Below are positions 7,610 to 16,873 of a stretch of DNA of 64,000 bases, in pieces. Source of the stretch: Symbiodinium natans (taxonomy: Eukaryota > Sar > Dinophyceae > Suessiales > Symbiodiniaceae). Made by a program: the position numbers and the translations under genes. Numbering within the stretch: position 1 is the first letter of the stretch; every line of letters begins with the position of its first letter. The stretch spans positions 467,709-531,708 of the forward strand of contig CAJNDS010002424.1 in NCBI GenBank assembly GCA_905221605.1, given 5' to 3'. The notes under the pieces were generated by a model. It did no database searches. It saw only the letters and a program-made list of their open reading frames with translations, and was not told the origin of the DNA.

Positions 7610-8425
7610 ATGGAAGAAGAGAAGGAGGAGGAAGAGGAGGAGGAAGAACAATTCGTTTATAGGGGAGGCGTAGTTAATCAAATAGGAGGGGCACCAAAAA
7701 AAAGGGCACGAGGAGGGGATGGTGGCGACGCTTCTGGGTTTAAGCCTGTAAGTGGGTATTCTAATAAGAAGCAACGATATCGTCTTATTGAGGAAGAGAT
7801 TAGGACATCTACAACTCGTATCGAAAACTCAGAGCTAGGCCCGGTTTTCGACGACATCGTTGCTTCTTTTAAGAAGTCCCTGACCGCTTCGAATATCGGG
7901 AATAGCGAACTAACCGAAGCGATCGGGGCTTTGGGAAATAGCAACAACTTAGGGTTTCGGTTGGGTTATTTGTGTAATATGCTTTATGGGGATGCAGACA
8001 GCGTTTTAGCCGAGTTAAAGACCCTTATTAAAACGGTTGAGGGTTTGCGGTTGCGGTATATGGAAGGGGTTTTGGTAAATATCTGGGGCGACAACACGGG
8101 AAGTATCTCTTGGATTGATTTATATTCAACCCTATCTGAAATTCCTCTGGATAGAGCACGACCCCCTAATTGTTCTAATTGTTCCCGTGCTGTTGGTCCA
8201 GATAATGAAGCGCCACCACCGCCACCATCATCAGGCGGTGGTAATGATGGTGGTAATGACGGTGATGGTGGTAATGATGGTGATGGTGATAAGCCCAAAA
8301 AATATTTTATAGGGGATACTTCGGGTGATGTAGAAATGCCCCCTATAAACGAAGTGTTCGAAAGCCGAAGTGGTGATATGCCACTTCTACCACGAGGGCG
8401 CGGACGCCCAAAAAAATCTGACTAA
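7610..8425 (+). CDS. Acidic protein with C-terminal AT-hook, unknown
   Basis: About 271 residues from the first ATG (7610-7612); the frame is open upstream through a TTG at 7550. Layout from that ATG: a glutamate run at the N-terminus, a basic cluster PKKRARGGDGG near residue 28 that could be a nuclear localisation signal, a folded-looking helical domain about residues 55 to 180 (ENSELGPVFDDIVASFKK and onward), a linker with a proline run and Gly/Asn/Asp repeats, and a final RGRGRPKKSD, a canonical AT-hook (GRP core) that binds the AT-rich minor groove. A nuclear, DNA-binding role is likely; whether viral or host is unknown. It is GC-richer than the viral genes, has none of their TATATA leaders, and sits between the two 33-bp repeats. 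No family recognised for the central domain. Confidence 0.6.
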   Translation: MEEEKEEEEEEEEQFVYRGGVVNQIGGAPKKRARGGDGGDASGFKPVSGYSNKKQRYRLIEEEIRTSTTRIENSELGPVFDDIVASFKKSLTASNIGNSELTEAIGALGNSNNLGFRLGYLCNMLYGDADSVLAELKTLIKTVEGLRLRYMEGVLVNIWGDNTGSISWIDLYSTLSEIPLDRARPPNCSNCSRAVGPDNEAPPPPPSSGGGNDGGNDGDGGNDGDGDKPKKYFIGDTSGDVEMPPINEVFESRSGDMPLLPRGRGRPKKSD

Positions 8426-8523
8426 GGCGGGGTTCACCTTTTTTAGGGTTTTGGTTGTTAGGTTAGTTAGGATAATTGTGTTATTGTTCTATGTCTCCTT
8501 TCTCAACCCCTGAAAGGTTTTAA

Positions 8524-8672
8524 GTGGCTTCGCTGGTGGCTTTACACTGGTGGCTTCACTGGTGGCTTTACACTGGTGGCTTCACTGGTGGCTTTACACT
8601 GATGGCAACGCTGGTGGCTTTTACACTGGTGGCTTTTACACTGGTGGCAACACTGGTGGTGGCTTCGCTGGT
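8524..8672 (+). repeat. Minisatellite after the AT-hook gene
   Basis: Tandem, slightly irregular copies of ACTGGTGGCTTTAC, ACTGGTGGCTTC and GCTGGTGGC, about 12 to 15 bases each. Frames through it are low-complexity translations, not genes. Confidence 0.8.
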
Positions 8673-9378
8673 AAAAATCTGGCGATGCTTTGGGGTAAGC
8701 ATCTGTGGTGAAGGTGGGTATGACGAAACCATAAAACAAAAAAACATAAATCATTCCCCTTGAAGGTCAAAAGAGAATGGGGCTCTCCTTCGCCATCCTT
8801 GATGTTTGAGGACAGATGGCCAAAACCAACTATTTTAACTTTTTGGTTTATTGGAAGAATAACGGGGCTTTTAATACATGTTTCTGTCCCTGCAACCATG
8901 CGAAGGAGCACCGACAGCGACGCATGCACAGAGACCGTGTCCGTCAGTGCTCAAAAAAAAGCGATTGGAATTCTGGGAGAGAAGAGAATTTTGAAATATA
9001 TTTCAAATATAAATATACATATTATATATATATTTATATAATATTTCCAAATAAAGATTTAAAGAAATATTATATATATATATAGGATACTTATATATAT
9101 AATATTTCTAAGATATTTTTTTAAGAGCAATTGGGAATGAATGCACCGGCCTCAGTGGGACTCTTTCAGGGTTTTCAGGGTCAGGGCATTATCAATACAA
9201 AAATCGTGAATTTCGGGTTTAGGAGTTAGGGGGCAGTTCGGAAAGTTGATTTGGGTTTCAGATCTTGGGAATTTTCGGTTTATTGTTGGTTAAATCGTTT
9301 GAGGTGGGGATGTCAAAATCGGGGTTTTTCGGTGGTAAAGTTGTAAAGTGTAGGGTGGGTATCAGGGATTTTTCGTGT
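8673..9378. other. Spacer with AT-rich hairpin
   Basis: No gene seen. Bases 9,000-9,108 are almost pure A/T and contain a perfect 17-bp inverted repeat (GAAATATTATATATATA at 9064-9080, complement at 9092-9108, 11-base loop) able to extrude as a cruciform. The remainder is unique. Confidence 0.6.
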
Positions 9379-9411
9379 GAGGCGTTGGGGCGAAGCATGG
9401 GAAAAGGGGGA
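9379..9411 (+). repeat. 33-bp direct repeat, right copy
   Basis: Begins GAGGCGTTGGGGCG and continues with AAGCATGGGAAAAGGGGGA. The first telomere-type repeats of the host-like region begin within 15 bases of its end, so this copy marks the right edge of the non-telomeric part of the window. Confidence 0.75.
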
Positions 9412-9673
9412 TGCCCTACCCTAACTTAGGGTTTAGGGTTTAAGGCTTAGGGTTTAGGGCTCCGGAAGGAAGGGAGCTCCCCGGTAGGGTTCCTCCTTGA
9501 TGGGCGAATCCACCGGTCCTTGCGACAAGGCGTTAGGGAACCCCTCTTTCTGGCGCGCAACGCTCAAAACCCCAGCATTCCAGATGCCCACTTGTGTGTG
9601 GGGTGGGGGGGAGCCCTTAAACCCTAAACCGAAACCCCAAACCCTGAACCCTGAACCCTAAACCTTAAGTTAT
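9412..9673. repeat. First telomere-type arrays and a unique island
   Basis: TTTAGGG-type repeats at about 9,420-9,460, a unique island to about 9,610, then CCCTAAA-type repeats. The island shows no coding frame I trust. It is the first example of the G-array, island, C-array pattern that recurs across the rest of the window. Confidence 0.7.
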
Positions 9674-9793
9674 CTATCGAGAGGGAGTACGGATTGGAAA
9701 GGCAGCTCTTCTCCCTTTCCCTGGAGCCGAGGGGAAGTCCAGCGAAGGATTTTTCAGTGTCCGGGCGGCTTTCTTCTGCAGAGCGATCTCCTC
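9674..9793 (-). CDS. Probable terminal exon (39 codons plus stop)
   Basis: On the minus strand a frame runs from GAGGAGATCGCTCTG to a TAG at 9676-9674. It reads EEIALQKKAARTLKNPS and on through a basic C-terminus, and is preceded by an AG acceptor (GGGGGGAG). Telomere-type arrays flank it on both sides. It may be the last exon of a gene whose other exons lie to the right. Function unknown. Confidence 0.4.
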   Translation of the reverse strand, partial: EEIALQKKAARTLKNPSLDFPSAPGKGRRAAFPIRTPSR

Positions 9794-9955
9794 CCCCCAA
9801 GGCCCCTACCCTAAACCCTAAACCCTAAACCCTAAACCCTTAACCCTTAACCCTTAACCCTTAACCCTTACAGCCCTAGCATCCGTAGTTCGTGGCTGCA
9901 GCTGGTAGGCTCTGGAGGTTTTCGCCGTAGTGCTTCAGTGTTTGTGAGTCACGCC

Positions 9956-9998
9956 ATGAAGGCTCTTCTCGGAGTGCTCCTTGCTGCCATCGGATCCA
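9956..9998 (+). CDS. Possible first exon encoding a signal-peptide-like start
   Basis: ATG at 9956 starts MKALLGVLLAAIGS, a short lysine plus hydrophobic run like a signal peptide. GT at 9999 would serve as donor; without splicing the frame stops after 16 codons. No downstream exon was identified, so this rests on pattern only. Confidence 0.3.
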
Positions 9999-10116
9999 GT
10001 GTATAATCTAGGGGCCTGAATAATCAAAATAGGGCTTTTTGAGGGGGTTTATCACGGCTTAATTGCACAAGGGGCCCTGAGGGAATACTACTGGTAATTA
10101 CTCCGACCCCTATATA

Positions 10117-10743
10117 CTACTGTGCCTCTGTCTTCCCAGTGTGGTCGCCGCCTCGCCTGTGGAGAATGACACGGATGTGATCGGACACCTCCTTCAACGT
10201 GGGGAACTCATACAGAACCGCTGGCCCCAGGAATACCTCGAAGTGATCCTGGAGAGCCTGGCGCAGCTCAATGTCGCAGAAGCTGTCCAGGTCTTGAAGT
10301 ATAACGTCCCCCTCTGTGAACTCTAAGTCCACGGTCTTCAGAAACACCAGATTGCACTCGTCCATAACATCGGCGAGAGACATTTCTCCCAGGACGGCTG
10401 TAAGTTCCGCCGGCTCAGCTTGTTCCATTCTGGCGAGCACATTTGCGATCGTGCTGCTGCTGGCCATCAGCTCACCGTGGCACATGAATGTAACGCCCAG
10501 CCAACTCCCCTCCCCCTTCAGACTCCTCACTTGCTTGGCGAGCTGTCTCAAGGTTGTGCCGTCCTCCGTCCTCAGTTCAAGCAAGACATCGCCTGTCAAG
10601 CTCCGCACGACTACGGGCACCAAACTCTCATCCATGGGTCGCTGCCCCGGGGCCAGGCACGCAACATAACGGCATGAACCTACGTGCTGCTCTAAGAATG
10701 CAGAATTGAAGCCGTTGATGCTTGTAGGACATAGCGGAAACAT
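10117..10743 (-). CDS. Protein with ubiquitin-like N-terminal region, dinoflagellate style
   Basis: The open frame runs to a stop at 10117-10119. The first ATG would be at 10782, but I chose the second (10743) because the upstream part matches a dispersed repeat. That gives 208 residues. VVVRSLTGDVLLELRTEDG followed by TTLRQLAKQVRSLKG (roughly residues 42 to 76) has the beta-hairpin plus helix pattern of a ubiquitin-like fold. In dinoflagellates such regions often precede ankyrin or LRR repeats, but none is seen here. The rest is acidic and helical, with FCDIELRQALQDHFEVFLG near residue 155. It is one uninterrupted exon of over 600 bases, unlike the short exons elsewhere, so it may be a retro-copied or recently inserted gene. 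A 491-bp MITE lies about 120 bases upstream. Confidence 0.55.
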   Translation of the reverse strand: MFPLCPTSINGFNSAFLEQHVGSCRYVACLAPGQRPMDESLVPVVVRSLTGDVLLELRTEDGTTLRQLAKQVRSLKGEGSWLGVTFMCHGELMASSSTIANVLARMEQAEPAELTAVLGEMSLADVMDECNLVFLKTVDLEFTEGDVILQDLDSFCDIELRQALQDHFEVFLGPAVLYEFPTLKEVSDHIRVILHRRGGDHTGKTEAQ

Positions 10744-10860
10744 GACTTGGTAGCCAAGCAACCATATTATGATAAAGGGCACCCGTTTTTGGTTGGTTAA
10801 TTCACAAGGGAACCTTGAACCAAAACAATGAAAGAAAAGGAAAAGGGTACCACTGGGCTA
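10744..10860. repeat. Dispersed repeat copy
   Basis: The text TTGGTAGCCAAGCAACC ... AAAGGGCACCC ... GGGTACCACTGGGCTA recurs in diverged form at about 61,003-61,087 and in part at 48,213-48,263. It is a host dispersed element of unknown class that abuts a MITE here. Confidence 0.55.
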
Positions 10861-11351
10861 CAGTGACAGCACTGATTAAGAAATCATTGGATTAAGAAAC
10901 GAGCATGCTCGCGGCTGGATCCCGGATTAAAAAATGCGAAAATTGAGAGCAAGACTAAATTAAGAAATCGAGGGTACCCTCATCCTGGGCCCTAAATTTC
11001 TTAAATTTGGTTGTTTTTAGCAACCGCCGAACGAAAAGTCTCCCCCCGAACGAAAAGTCTCCCCCCCCCCTCAAAAAAGAAACTCAGCCCCTCGATTTCT
11101 TAAATTTAAGGATTCGAGAGGCCGGATTGCCGAAAAGAGGGGAGCCCCCAATAAAGAACTTGAGCGATCAGCCGAATGGATAAGGCGCCGCCTTACCAAT
11201 TGACACGTTGCCAGTTCGAATCCCATTAAGAAATTCGTTAAGAAACCGAGGGTACCCTCAAAAGTGTGGAGGCTATAAGTGGGCTTCATAATTAAGAAAC
11301 CGAGGGTACCCTCGCCAAAACTTAGAGGTTTCTTATCCAGCGCTGTCACTG
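10861..11351. mobile_element. 491-bp MITE flanked by TA, Tc1/mariner-like ends
   Basis: The left end CAGTGACAGCACTGATTAAG and the right end (read inverted) CAGTGACAGCGCTGGATAAG form terminal inverted repeats of about 23 bases. TA dinucleotides flank it at 10859-10860 and 11352-11353, as Tc1/mariner-type insertion would leave. No transposase is encoded. Inside, the module TTAAGAAA(C/T)CGAGGGTACCCTC occurs three times (near 10964, 11238 and 11291), centred on the palindrome GAGGGTACCCTC. A tRNA-like stretch also lies inside. Confidence 0.75.
11165..11226 (+). other. tRNA-like remnant inside the MITE
   Basis: GCCGAATGGATAAGGCGCCG resembles a tRNA D arm (box A region) and CCAGTTCGAATCCCA resembles a T arm (box B, GTTCGAATCCC). 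The middle part does not form a proper anticodon stem and the acceptor stem is absent. It is a relic or a tRNA-derived promoter, not a functional tRNA. Confidence 0.4.
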
Positions 11352-11488
11352 TACCAAGAAACCCTAACCCTAAACCCTAAACCCTACCCTAGACCCTAGA
11401 CCCTAGACCCTAGACCCTAAACCCTAAACCCTAAACCCTAAACCCTAAACCCTAAACCCTAAACCCCAAACCCCAAACCCTTGCCCAG

Positions 11489-11588
11489 AAGCAAAAGATG
11501 CCTTGCGTCTGAGGAACATCAACCTCCCACCCAGTGTTTCACACCCGATATCTCACACGCGCCGTGCCCAGGATGCGTGGCACAGAGG
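11489..11588 (+). CDS. Exon-like island
   Basis: Bounded by the acceptor TTGCCCAG on the left and GTTTAG, the start of a telomere array, as donor on the right. One plus frame is open across all 100 bases and reads AKDALRLRNINLPPSVSH and on. Gene identity unknown. Confidence 0.4.
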
Positions 11589-12026
11589 GTTTAGGGTTTA
11601 GGGTTTAGGGTTTAGGGTTTGGGGATTGGGGATTGGGGTTTGGGGTTTGGGGTTTGGGGTTTGGGGTTTGGGGGGGCTCGGGTGATGTGGAGCCGACACG
11701 AAACGCTGCGGCTCCTTTGTGTAAGGGCGTCTACTATTCGGGGTCTATCTTATGGGTGGTAGAAAAAACTTCCCTTATCTCACAGCTCCCATGGGCCGTT
11801 CCTTCACCAGCATTTTCATGTATGCCATGGGCTTGCATGAAGCACAACCCTAAACCCAGAAACCTACAACCCCTGCCACTCCTACACCCCTAAGCTCTAG
11901 ACCCTTTGAACCTCAACACCCTGAACTCGTGAAATATCCCTAAACCCTAAACCCTAAACCCTAAACCCTAAACCCCTTAAACCTCAACCCTCAAAGACTC
12001 AAAACCCTAAACCCTGGGGTGCCCAG

Positions 12027-12086
12027 TCTAAGGCAGGCACCATGGTGTCCGGTGTCATTACAGCCTTGTGCGTGTTCGGGCGGCAG
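12027..12086 (+). CDS. Exon-like island of 20 codons
   Basis: Acceptor GTGCCCAG and donor GTCCTT enclose exactly 20 codons, SKAGTMVSGVITALCVFGRQ, with mostly G/C third positions. The minus strand is also open but less biased. Unknown function. Confidence 0.4.
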
Positions 12087-12652
12087 GTCCTTGAGCACAG
12101 CTTGGGGTTTGGGGTTTGGGGTTTAGGGTTTAGGGTTTAGGGTTTAGGGTTGAGGGTTGAGGGTTTAGGGTTTAATAGGGCTTAGGGCTTAGGGCGGGGC
12201 TTAGGGGCTTGGGGGCTTGCGGGTTTTGGGTTGTTGAAGCTTAGGGCTTCACGGTTCTTGGGGATTTGGTGGCAGGGGGGGTTGGGCGGGGAGGTGGGGA
12301 GGGGGGTGGTTAAACCGTAAACCCGAAACCCTAAACCCTGAACCCTAAACCCTAAACCCTAAACCCTAAACCCTAAACCCTAAGCCGAAGCAATGCCGAG
12401 GGCTTCGGCTGGTCGAGAGTGCGGGGGCATGGGACCGACTCCTGTAGTTCCCTGAGCATGGGGTGCTTGCCTTGCGGGCCTACACCCCTAAGGGCTTAGG
12501 GTTGAGGGTTCAGGGTTCAGGGTTCAGGGTTTAGGGTTTAGGGTTTAGGGTTTAGGGTTTAGGGTTTAGGGTCTGGGGTCTAAGGCTAAGTTTTGGTCCA
12601 AAGCCCTAAACCCTAAACCCTACCCCCTAAACCCTCCATCCGTAAACCTCAC

Positions 12653-12740
12653 TGGGCCCCCGGTCAGATTCGTGAGCATCCGGGTCAGCTCGATCATCAG
12701 GGCAAAGTGTTCCACAAACCATCCCTTGCCGGGGATTGCC
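12653..12740 (-). CDS. Exon-like island with canonical borders
   Basis: On the minus strand CTGCCCAG (acceptor) and GTGAGG (donor) enclose 88 bases whose frame reads AIPGKGWFVEHFALMIELTR and on to LTGGP. Third positions are strongly G/C. The segment lies between C-type and G-type telomere arrays. Confidence 0.55.
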
Positions 12741-12951
12741 CTGGGCAGCCGGTATAGGGTTTAGGGTTTAGGGTTTAGGTTTAGGGTTTAGGGTTTCGGG
12801 TTTCGGGCTGAGGGTTTCGGGCTTAGGGTTTAGGGTTCAGGGTTTAGGGTTTAGGGTTTAGGGTTTGGGGTTTGGGGTTTGGGGTTTGGGCGTTTAGGGT
12901 TTGGGCGTTTAGGGTTTAGGGTTTAGGGTTTAGGGGTAGGAGGCCATGAAC

Positions 12952-13011
12952 TTATACGTAGGGTCCTAAGTTCCCTATATAAGGACATAACCATAATTGC
13001 CCTACGTATAA
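12952..13011. mobile_element. 60-bp inverted-repeat element
   Basis: TTATACGTAGGG at 12952-12963 and CCCTACGTATAA at 13000-13011 are perfect complements enclosing 36 bases. Too small to code; a MITE or folded remnant. Confidence 0.6.
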
Positions 13012-13027
13012 CCCTACTTATAAGAAC

Positions 13028-13044
13028 CCATGAACCTCCAAGTA
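13028..13044 (+). repeat. Dispersed 17-mer, copy 1 of 3
   Basis: CCATGAACCTCCAAGTA occurs here, at 20859-20875 and at 24294-24310. Copies 2 and 3 follow TACGTA or TGTA and lie near repeats of the AAGTACAGTTAT kind, so this is probably the conserved end of a small mobile element. Confidence 0.65.
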
Positions 13045-13418
13045 GGGATTGTGGCGCAACCCCCAACACTTCAAGAGCCCGTGGTCATCCTCATGCTCAC
13101 CCCGCCCGCCCCCGCCAAGACAAAAACTGCGCCCTTCAAGAAGAAACATCTAACCATAAACCCTAAACCCTAAACCCGAAACCCTTACACTACGCCCTGT
13201 ACCCTAAACCCTAAACCCTAAACCCGAAACCCTAAACCCTAAACCCTAAACCCTAAACCCGAAACCCTAAACCCTAAACCCTAAACCCTAAACCGTACAA
13301 GTTCTTTTGATAAGGACTCAGGCGTTTTTCTTGCATGCCCCGTCGAACCTTTGAAGGGACGCTTCGGGTATATGGTCCGAACGCTAAGAAATCGCGAAAG
13401 GTTGGCCGAGGAGGTGAC

Positions 13419-13456
13419 TTGCAGATGCGGAAGACGCCTGAGTTGACGATGAAGTC
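13419..13456 (-). CDS. Short exon-like island
   Basis: The minus strand reads DFIVNSGVFRIC between acceptor AGCCAAG and donor GTCACC; nearly every third position is G/C. Short, so the borders are provisional. Confidence 0.4.
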
Positions 13457-13872
13457 CTTGGCTGGCTTGGGGTTTGGGGTTTGGGGTTTGGGGTCTAGGG
13501 TTTATAAGGGTTAAGGGTTAAGGGTTAAGGGTTTAGGGTTTAGGGTTTAGGGTTTAGGGTTTAAGGTTTGGGGTTTGGGGTTTGGGGTTTGGGGTTTAGC
13601 CGAGTACGAACCAGATTAGCCGCGGCTGGTCTTCTAGACTGAGGGAACCCGAAACTTGCCCTAAACCCTAAACGCCCAAACCCCAAACCCCAAACCCTAA
13701 ACCCTAAACCCTAAACCCTAAACCCAATCGGCTGTCTGCATGTCGTGCAGGCTGTTGGGAACAATTCCCTAAGGAAATGGGGCGAATCCTAAACCCGAAA
13801 CCCTAAACCCGAAACCCTAAACCCTAAACCCTAAACCCGAAACCCTAAACCCTAAACCCTAAACCCCGGGAG

Positions 13873-13963
13873 GTTCCTAAGCCGAGCCGCGAGGAGCTCA
13901 TCTTGCGCCGCAGCATTTGCAAGGACCTCTGGGACAAAAAAACCGGTTCGCTTTCCCAAAAAA
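13873..13963 (+). CDS. Exon-like island
   Basis: The plus frame after CCGGGAG reads VPKPSREELILRRSICKDLW and on, with 17 of the first 19 third positions G or C after the proline, and ends at GTTTAG, the first bases of a TTTAGGG array. The minus strand is also open and has a good acceptor, so strand is likely but not certain. Confidence 0.45.
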
Positions 13964-14937
13964 GTTTAGGGTTTAGGGTTTAGGGTTTAGGGTTTAGGGT
14001 TTAGGGTTTAGGGTTTAGGGTTTAGGGTTTAGGGTGCTGTAGATAGCGGATGACTGATGCCACTGTAGCTTCTCCCTGTCATTCCCTGGTTATGCAGACA
14101 TGTTCTTCCTTACAAGGGTAATATAGGGATGACGATGCTGTACTTTTCTACATTTTTGTGCTAAACCCTAAACCCTAAACCCTAAACCCTAAACCCCAAA
14201 CCCTAAACTCTAAACCCTAAACCCTAAACCCTAAACCCTAAACCCTAAAGGGCTTCCCAAGCAAATAGTAGTAATTTCGTGGACTCGCGGTCTCATGGCA
14301 GATTCAGCATTCGCGGCGTGTGCTGTAGCAGCTCGTCAGGTGGTCATGGCAGAACATGGGTAGCAGGTGTAGAGTTTGGGGTTTGGGGTTTGGGGTTTGG
14401 GGTTTAGGGTTTAGGGTTTAGGGTTTATGGTTTAGGGTTTAGGGTTTAGGCTTTAGGGTTTAGGGTTTAGGGTTTAGCACGGCACCTTCTAAGAAGGATA
14501 GGCAAAGTGGGACCATGAAATATAGAGACAAGTGGGCTTCTAAACCCTGATCAAGCCCAACACCTCATCCCCTAACACTGAGCGGAGGGGCCTTCTTCTC
14601 AACCCTGAACCCTCCTAAAGCCCTAAAGCCTAAAACCCTAAAGACGTAAAACCCTAAATCCCTACAAGCCTAAAACCCTAAATCCCTAAAGACCTAAACC
14701 CCTGAAACCCTAAAACCCTAAAACCATAAGACCCTAAAACCCTAAATCCCTAAAACCCTAAAACCCTAAATCCCGAAAACCCTAAAACCACTAAATCCCT
14801 AAAACCCTGAAGCCCTAAAACTTTAAAACCCTAAAACCCTAAAAACCACAAAAAAAATATAAAAAACACACACATTAAAAAAATAAAAACCTTGGGCTCC
14901 TGACCCTAAAACCCTAAAACCCTAAGGGGAGCTCTCC

Positions 14938-15009
14938 GGGAGCCCGGACGCCCAGAACTTTCTGCCGGATCTCCAGGGTGGACGTGGCGAGCATGGGAAA
15001 CAGGTAGTC
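14938..15009 (-). CDS. Exon-like island
   Basis: The minus frame reads DYLFPMLATSTLEIRQKVLG and on, after acceptor AAGCTGAG. The 3' border is unclear (no GT; a GA or other donor would be needed). Placed just left of the long TTTAGGG array. Confidence 0.4.
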
Positions 15010-15051
15010 CTCAGCTTAGGGTTTAGGGTTCAGGGTTTAGGGTCTAGGGTC

Positions 15052-15182
15052 TAGGGTTTAGGGTTTAGGGTTTAGGGTTTAGGGTTTAGGGTTTAGGGTT
15101 TAGGGTTTAGGGTTTAGGGTTTAGGGTTTAGGGTTTAGGGTTTAGGGTTTAGGGTTTAGGGTTTAGGGTTTAGGGTTTAGGA
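15052..15182. repeat. Long perfect TTTAGGG array
   Basis: About 18 uninterrupted copies of TTTAGGG, one of the longest pure tracts in the window. Confidence 0.95.
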
Positions 15183-16795
15183 TGAGGCTTTAGGGTTTAG
15201 GGACACAGGTAGTCATCCGTTTTGTAAGATGTTCGGGGTTCAGGGCTTTCGGGTTTCAAGGGTTTTGGGGCTTTAGGGTTTTTGGGTTTAGGGTTTATGG
15301 AAAGCAGTAGCCCTCAGTTTCAGGGTTGCAGGGCTTTTGGGCTTTTGGGTTTAGGGTTAGGGTCAAGCGTTTACTTTGAAACTTTGGATCTAGGAAAACA
15401 GGGTGTCCCAAGTTTTGTGGTTTCATGTGGGTCCATCGTTATGAATCCCTCATATGCACTCTATAGATTTTGAGGTTTTTCGGGTTTCAGGGGGGGTTCT
15501 ACGGACTTAGGGTTTTAGGATTATGGTTGTAGGGTTTTAGGATCTTAGGGTTCTAGGGTTTTAGGGTTTTGGGGGGTTCTGGGGTTTGAGGTTTTGGGGT
15601 TTAGGGGTTTGAGGGTTTAGGGCTTAGGGTCATAAAGTTCCGGGTTTTTTGGTTTAGGGCTTCGGGCTTGGGGCTTAGTATTTTGGGGGGGCTTAGCTTT
15701 TAAGGTGTATAGTGCGTGTAGGTCTCTTCGACAGCGAGTACGTTCCTGTGGTGCGTGTGTGGCTCTGATCTTTAAGGCACCCCAAAACCCTAAACCCTAA
15801 ACCCTAAATCCCCAACTCGGGTGCTTCTCAACCCCATACGCCCATGCTGCGAGTGGCGCCATAGTTTGGGTAACTCAGCCCCCTTGTTTGCAAACCCTTG
15901 TTCGAGCCTTGATCCCATTGCCCTAAACCCTAAACCCTAAACCCTAAAGCCTAAAAAGCCCTCAGCCGGGGCCAAGGCAGATCGTGCACGGATCATACAC
16001 TCGGGCTCTTCCTCGAACGGGTTTAGGGCTTAGGGTTTAGGGTTTAGGGTTTAGGGTTTAGGGTTTAGGGTTTAGGCCGGGGTAGAGGGGGTTGAGGGTT
16101 TAGGGGCGTAGGGTTGGGGTTCAGGGGTTGAGGTTTCGGGTGGGGAGGACTTCAGGGCCTTGCAGATTTTGGGGGTTTAGGGCTTGGGCGGCTTGGGGAT
16201 TAGGGGGCTCCAGGCTAGAGGGTGCATCCCTGGAAGATTGAGTGGTGGCGTGGGATTTCCGAGTCATGTTGCTAAGACCTGAACCCTAAACCCTAAACCA
16301 CCCCTACACCCTAAACCCAAACTGCCAGCTTGGGCCCTACATGTTGGATGGTTTTGAAGTCATTGGCCCTCTCCCCGTGCCTCCTAGACGGCTTTGGGGC
16401 GGGTCCAGGATTTCGGAATTCGGGCTTGGGGTTTAAGGTTTCGGGGGTTAGGGTTTAGGGTTTAGGGTTTCGGGTTTGGGGGTTAGGGGTTGGGGGGGTT
16501 CGAGTTTAGGGCCTAAGCCCTGCAACCTGAAATAAGGCCCGGCTAGTGCTTGTGCAGGGGTTATCTGGGTCTTCTTGTGTAGAGGAAGATGCCATGAACC
16601 CTTGAAGAAGCCAACTTTCGAAAAGCTTCTATCAAACATTTGAGTTTGGGTTTCGGAAGACCCTGAGCCGTGAGCCCCAAACGCTGGAGCTGGTTTAGGG
16701 TTTAGGGTTTAGAGTTTGGGGATTAGGGTTTAGGGTTTAGGGTTTGGGGTTTAGGGTTTAGGGTTTAGGGCTCAAGACCCAGACTTCAAACAAGA

Positions 16796-16873
16796 GGCCT
16801 CATCGAACTGCTTGATCCGAGCTGGATCGGCCAAGGAGTTTGCGATGAGCCTGGCGTCGCTTTGGCAGTGGGC
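16796..16873 (-). CDS. Exon-like island
   Basis: The minus frame reads AHCQSDARLIANSLADPARI and on through KQFDEASC with G/C-biased third positions. Exact splice borders not fixed. Function unknown. Confidence 0.4.

Larger units (their letters stand above)
11352..12950. repeat. Telomere-type repeat mosaic with exon-like islands
   Basis: Arrays alternate in orientation: C-type at 11,365-11,480, G-type at 11,589-11,680, C-type at 11,938-12,010, G-type at 12,105-12,240, C-type at 12,312-12,385, G-type at 12,490-12,595, C-type at 12,603-12,640 and G-type at 12,755-12,935. Islands bounded C-type on the left and G-type on the right mostly read as exons (listed separately). Those bounded the other way look noncoding. 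Confidence 0.75.
13045..16795. repeat. Telomere-type repeat mosaic
   Basis: C-type arrays at about 13,155-13,295, 13,660-13,720, 13,788-13,865 and 14,161-14,250. G-type arrays at about 13,466-13,595, 13,966-14,035, 14,370-14,480 and a long one at 15,052-15,182. Bases 14,600-14,925 hold degenerate CCCTAAAA and CCCTAAATCC forms, and 15,240-15,690 degenerate G-type forms. Bases 14,100-14,145 hold a fragment related to the 27,086-27,192 MITE (CTTCCTTACAAGGGTAATA). Confidence 0.7.

Noticed and set aside
11165-11226. A functional tRNA gene
   Set aside because: D-arm and T-arm text is recognisable, but no anticodon stem or acceptor stem forms.
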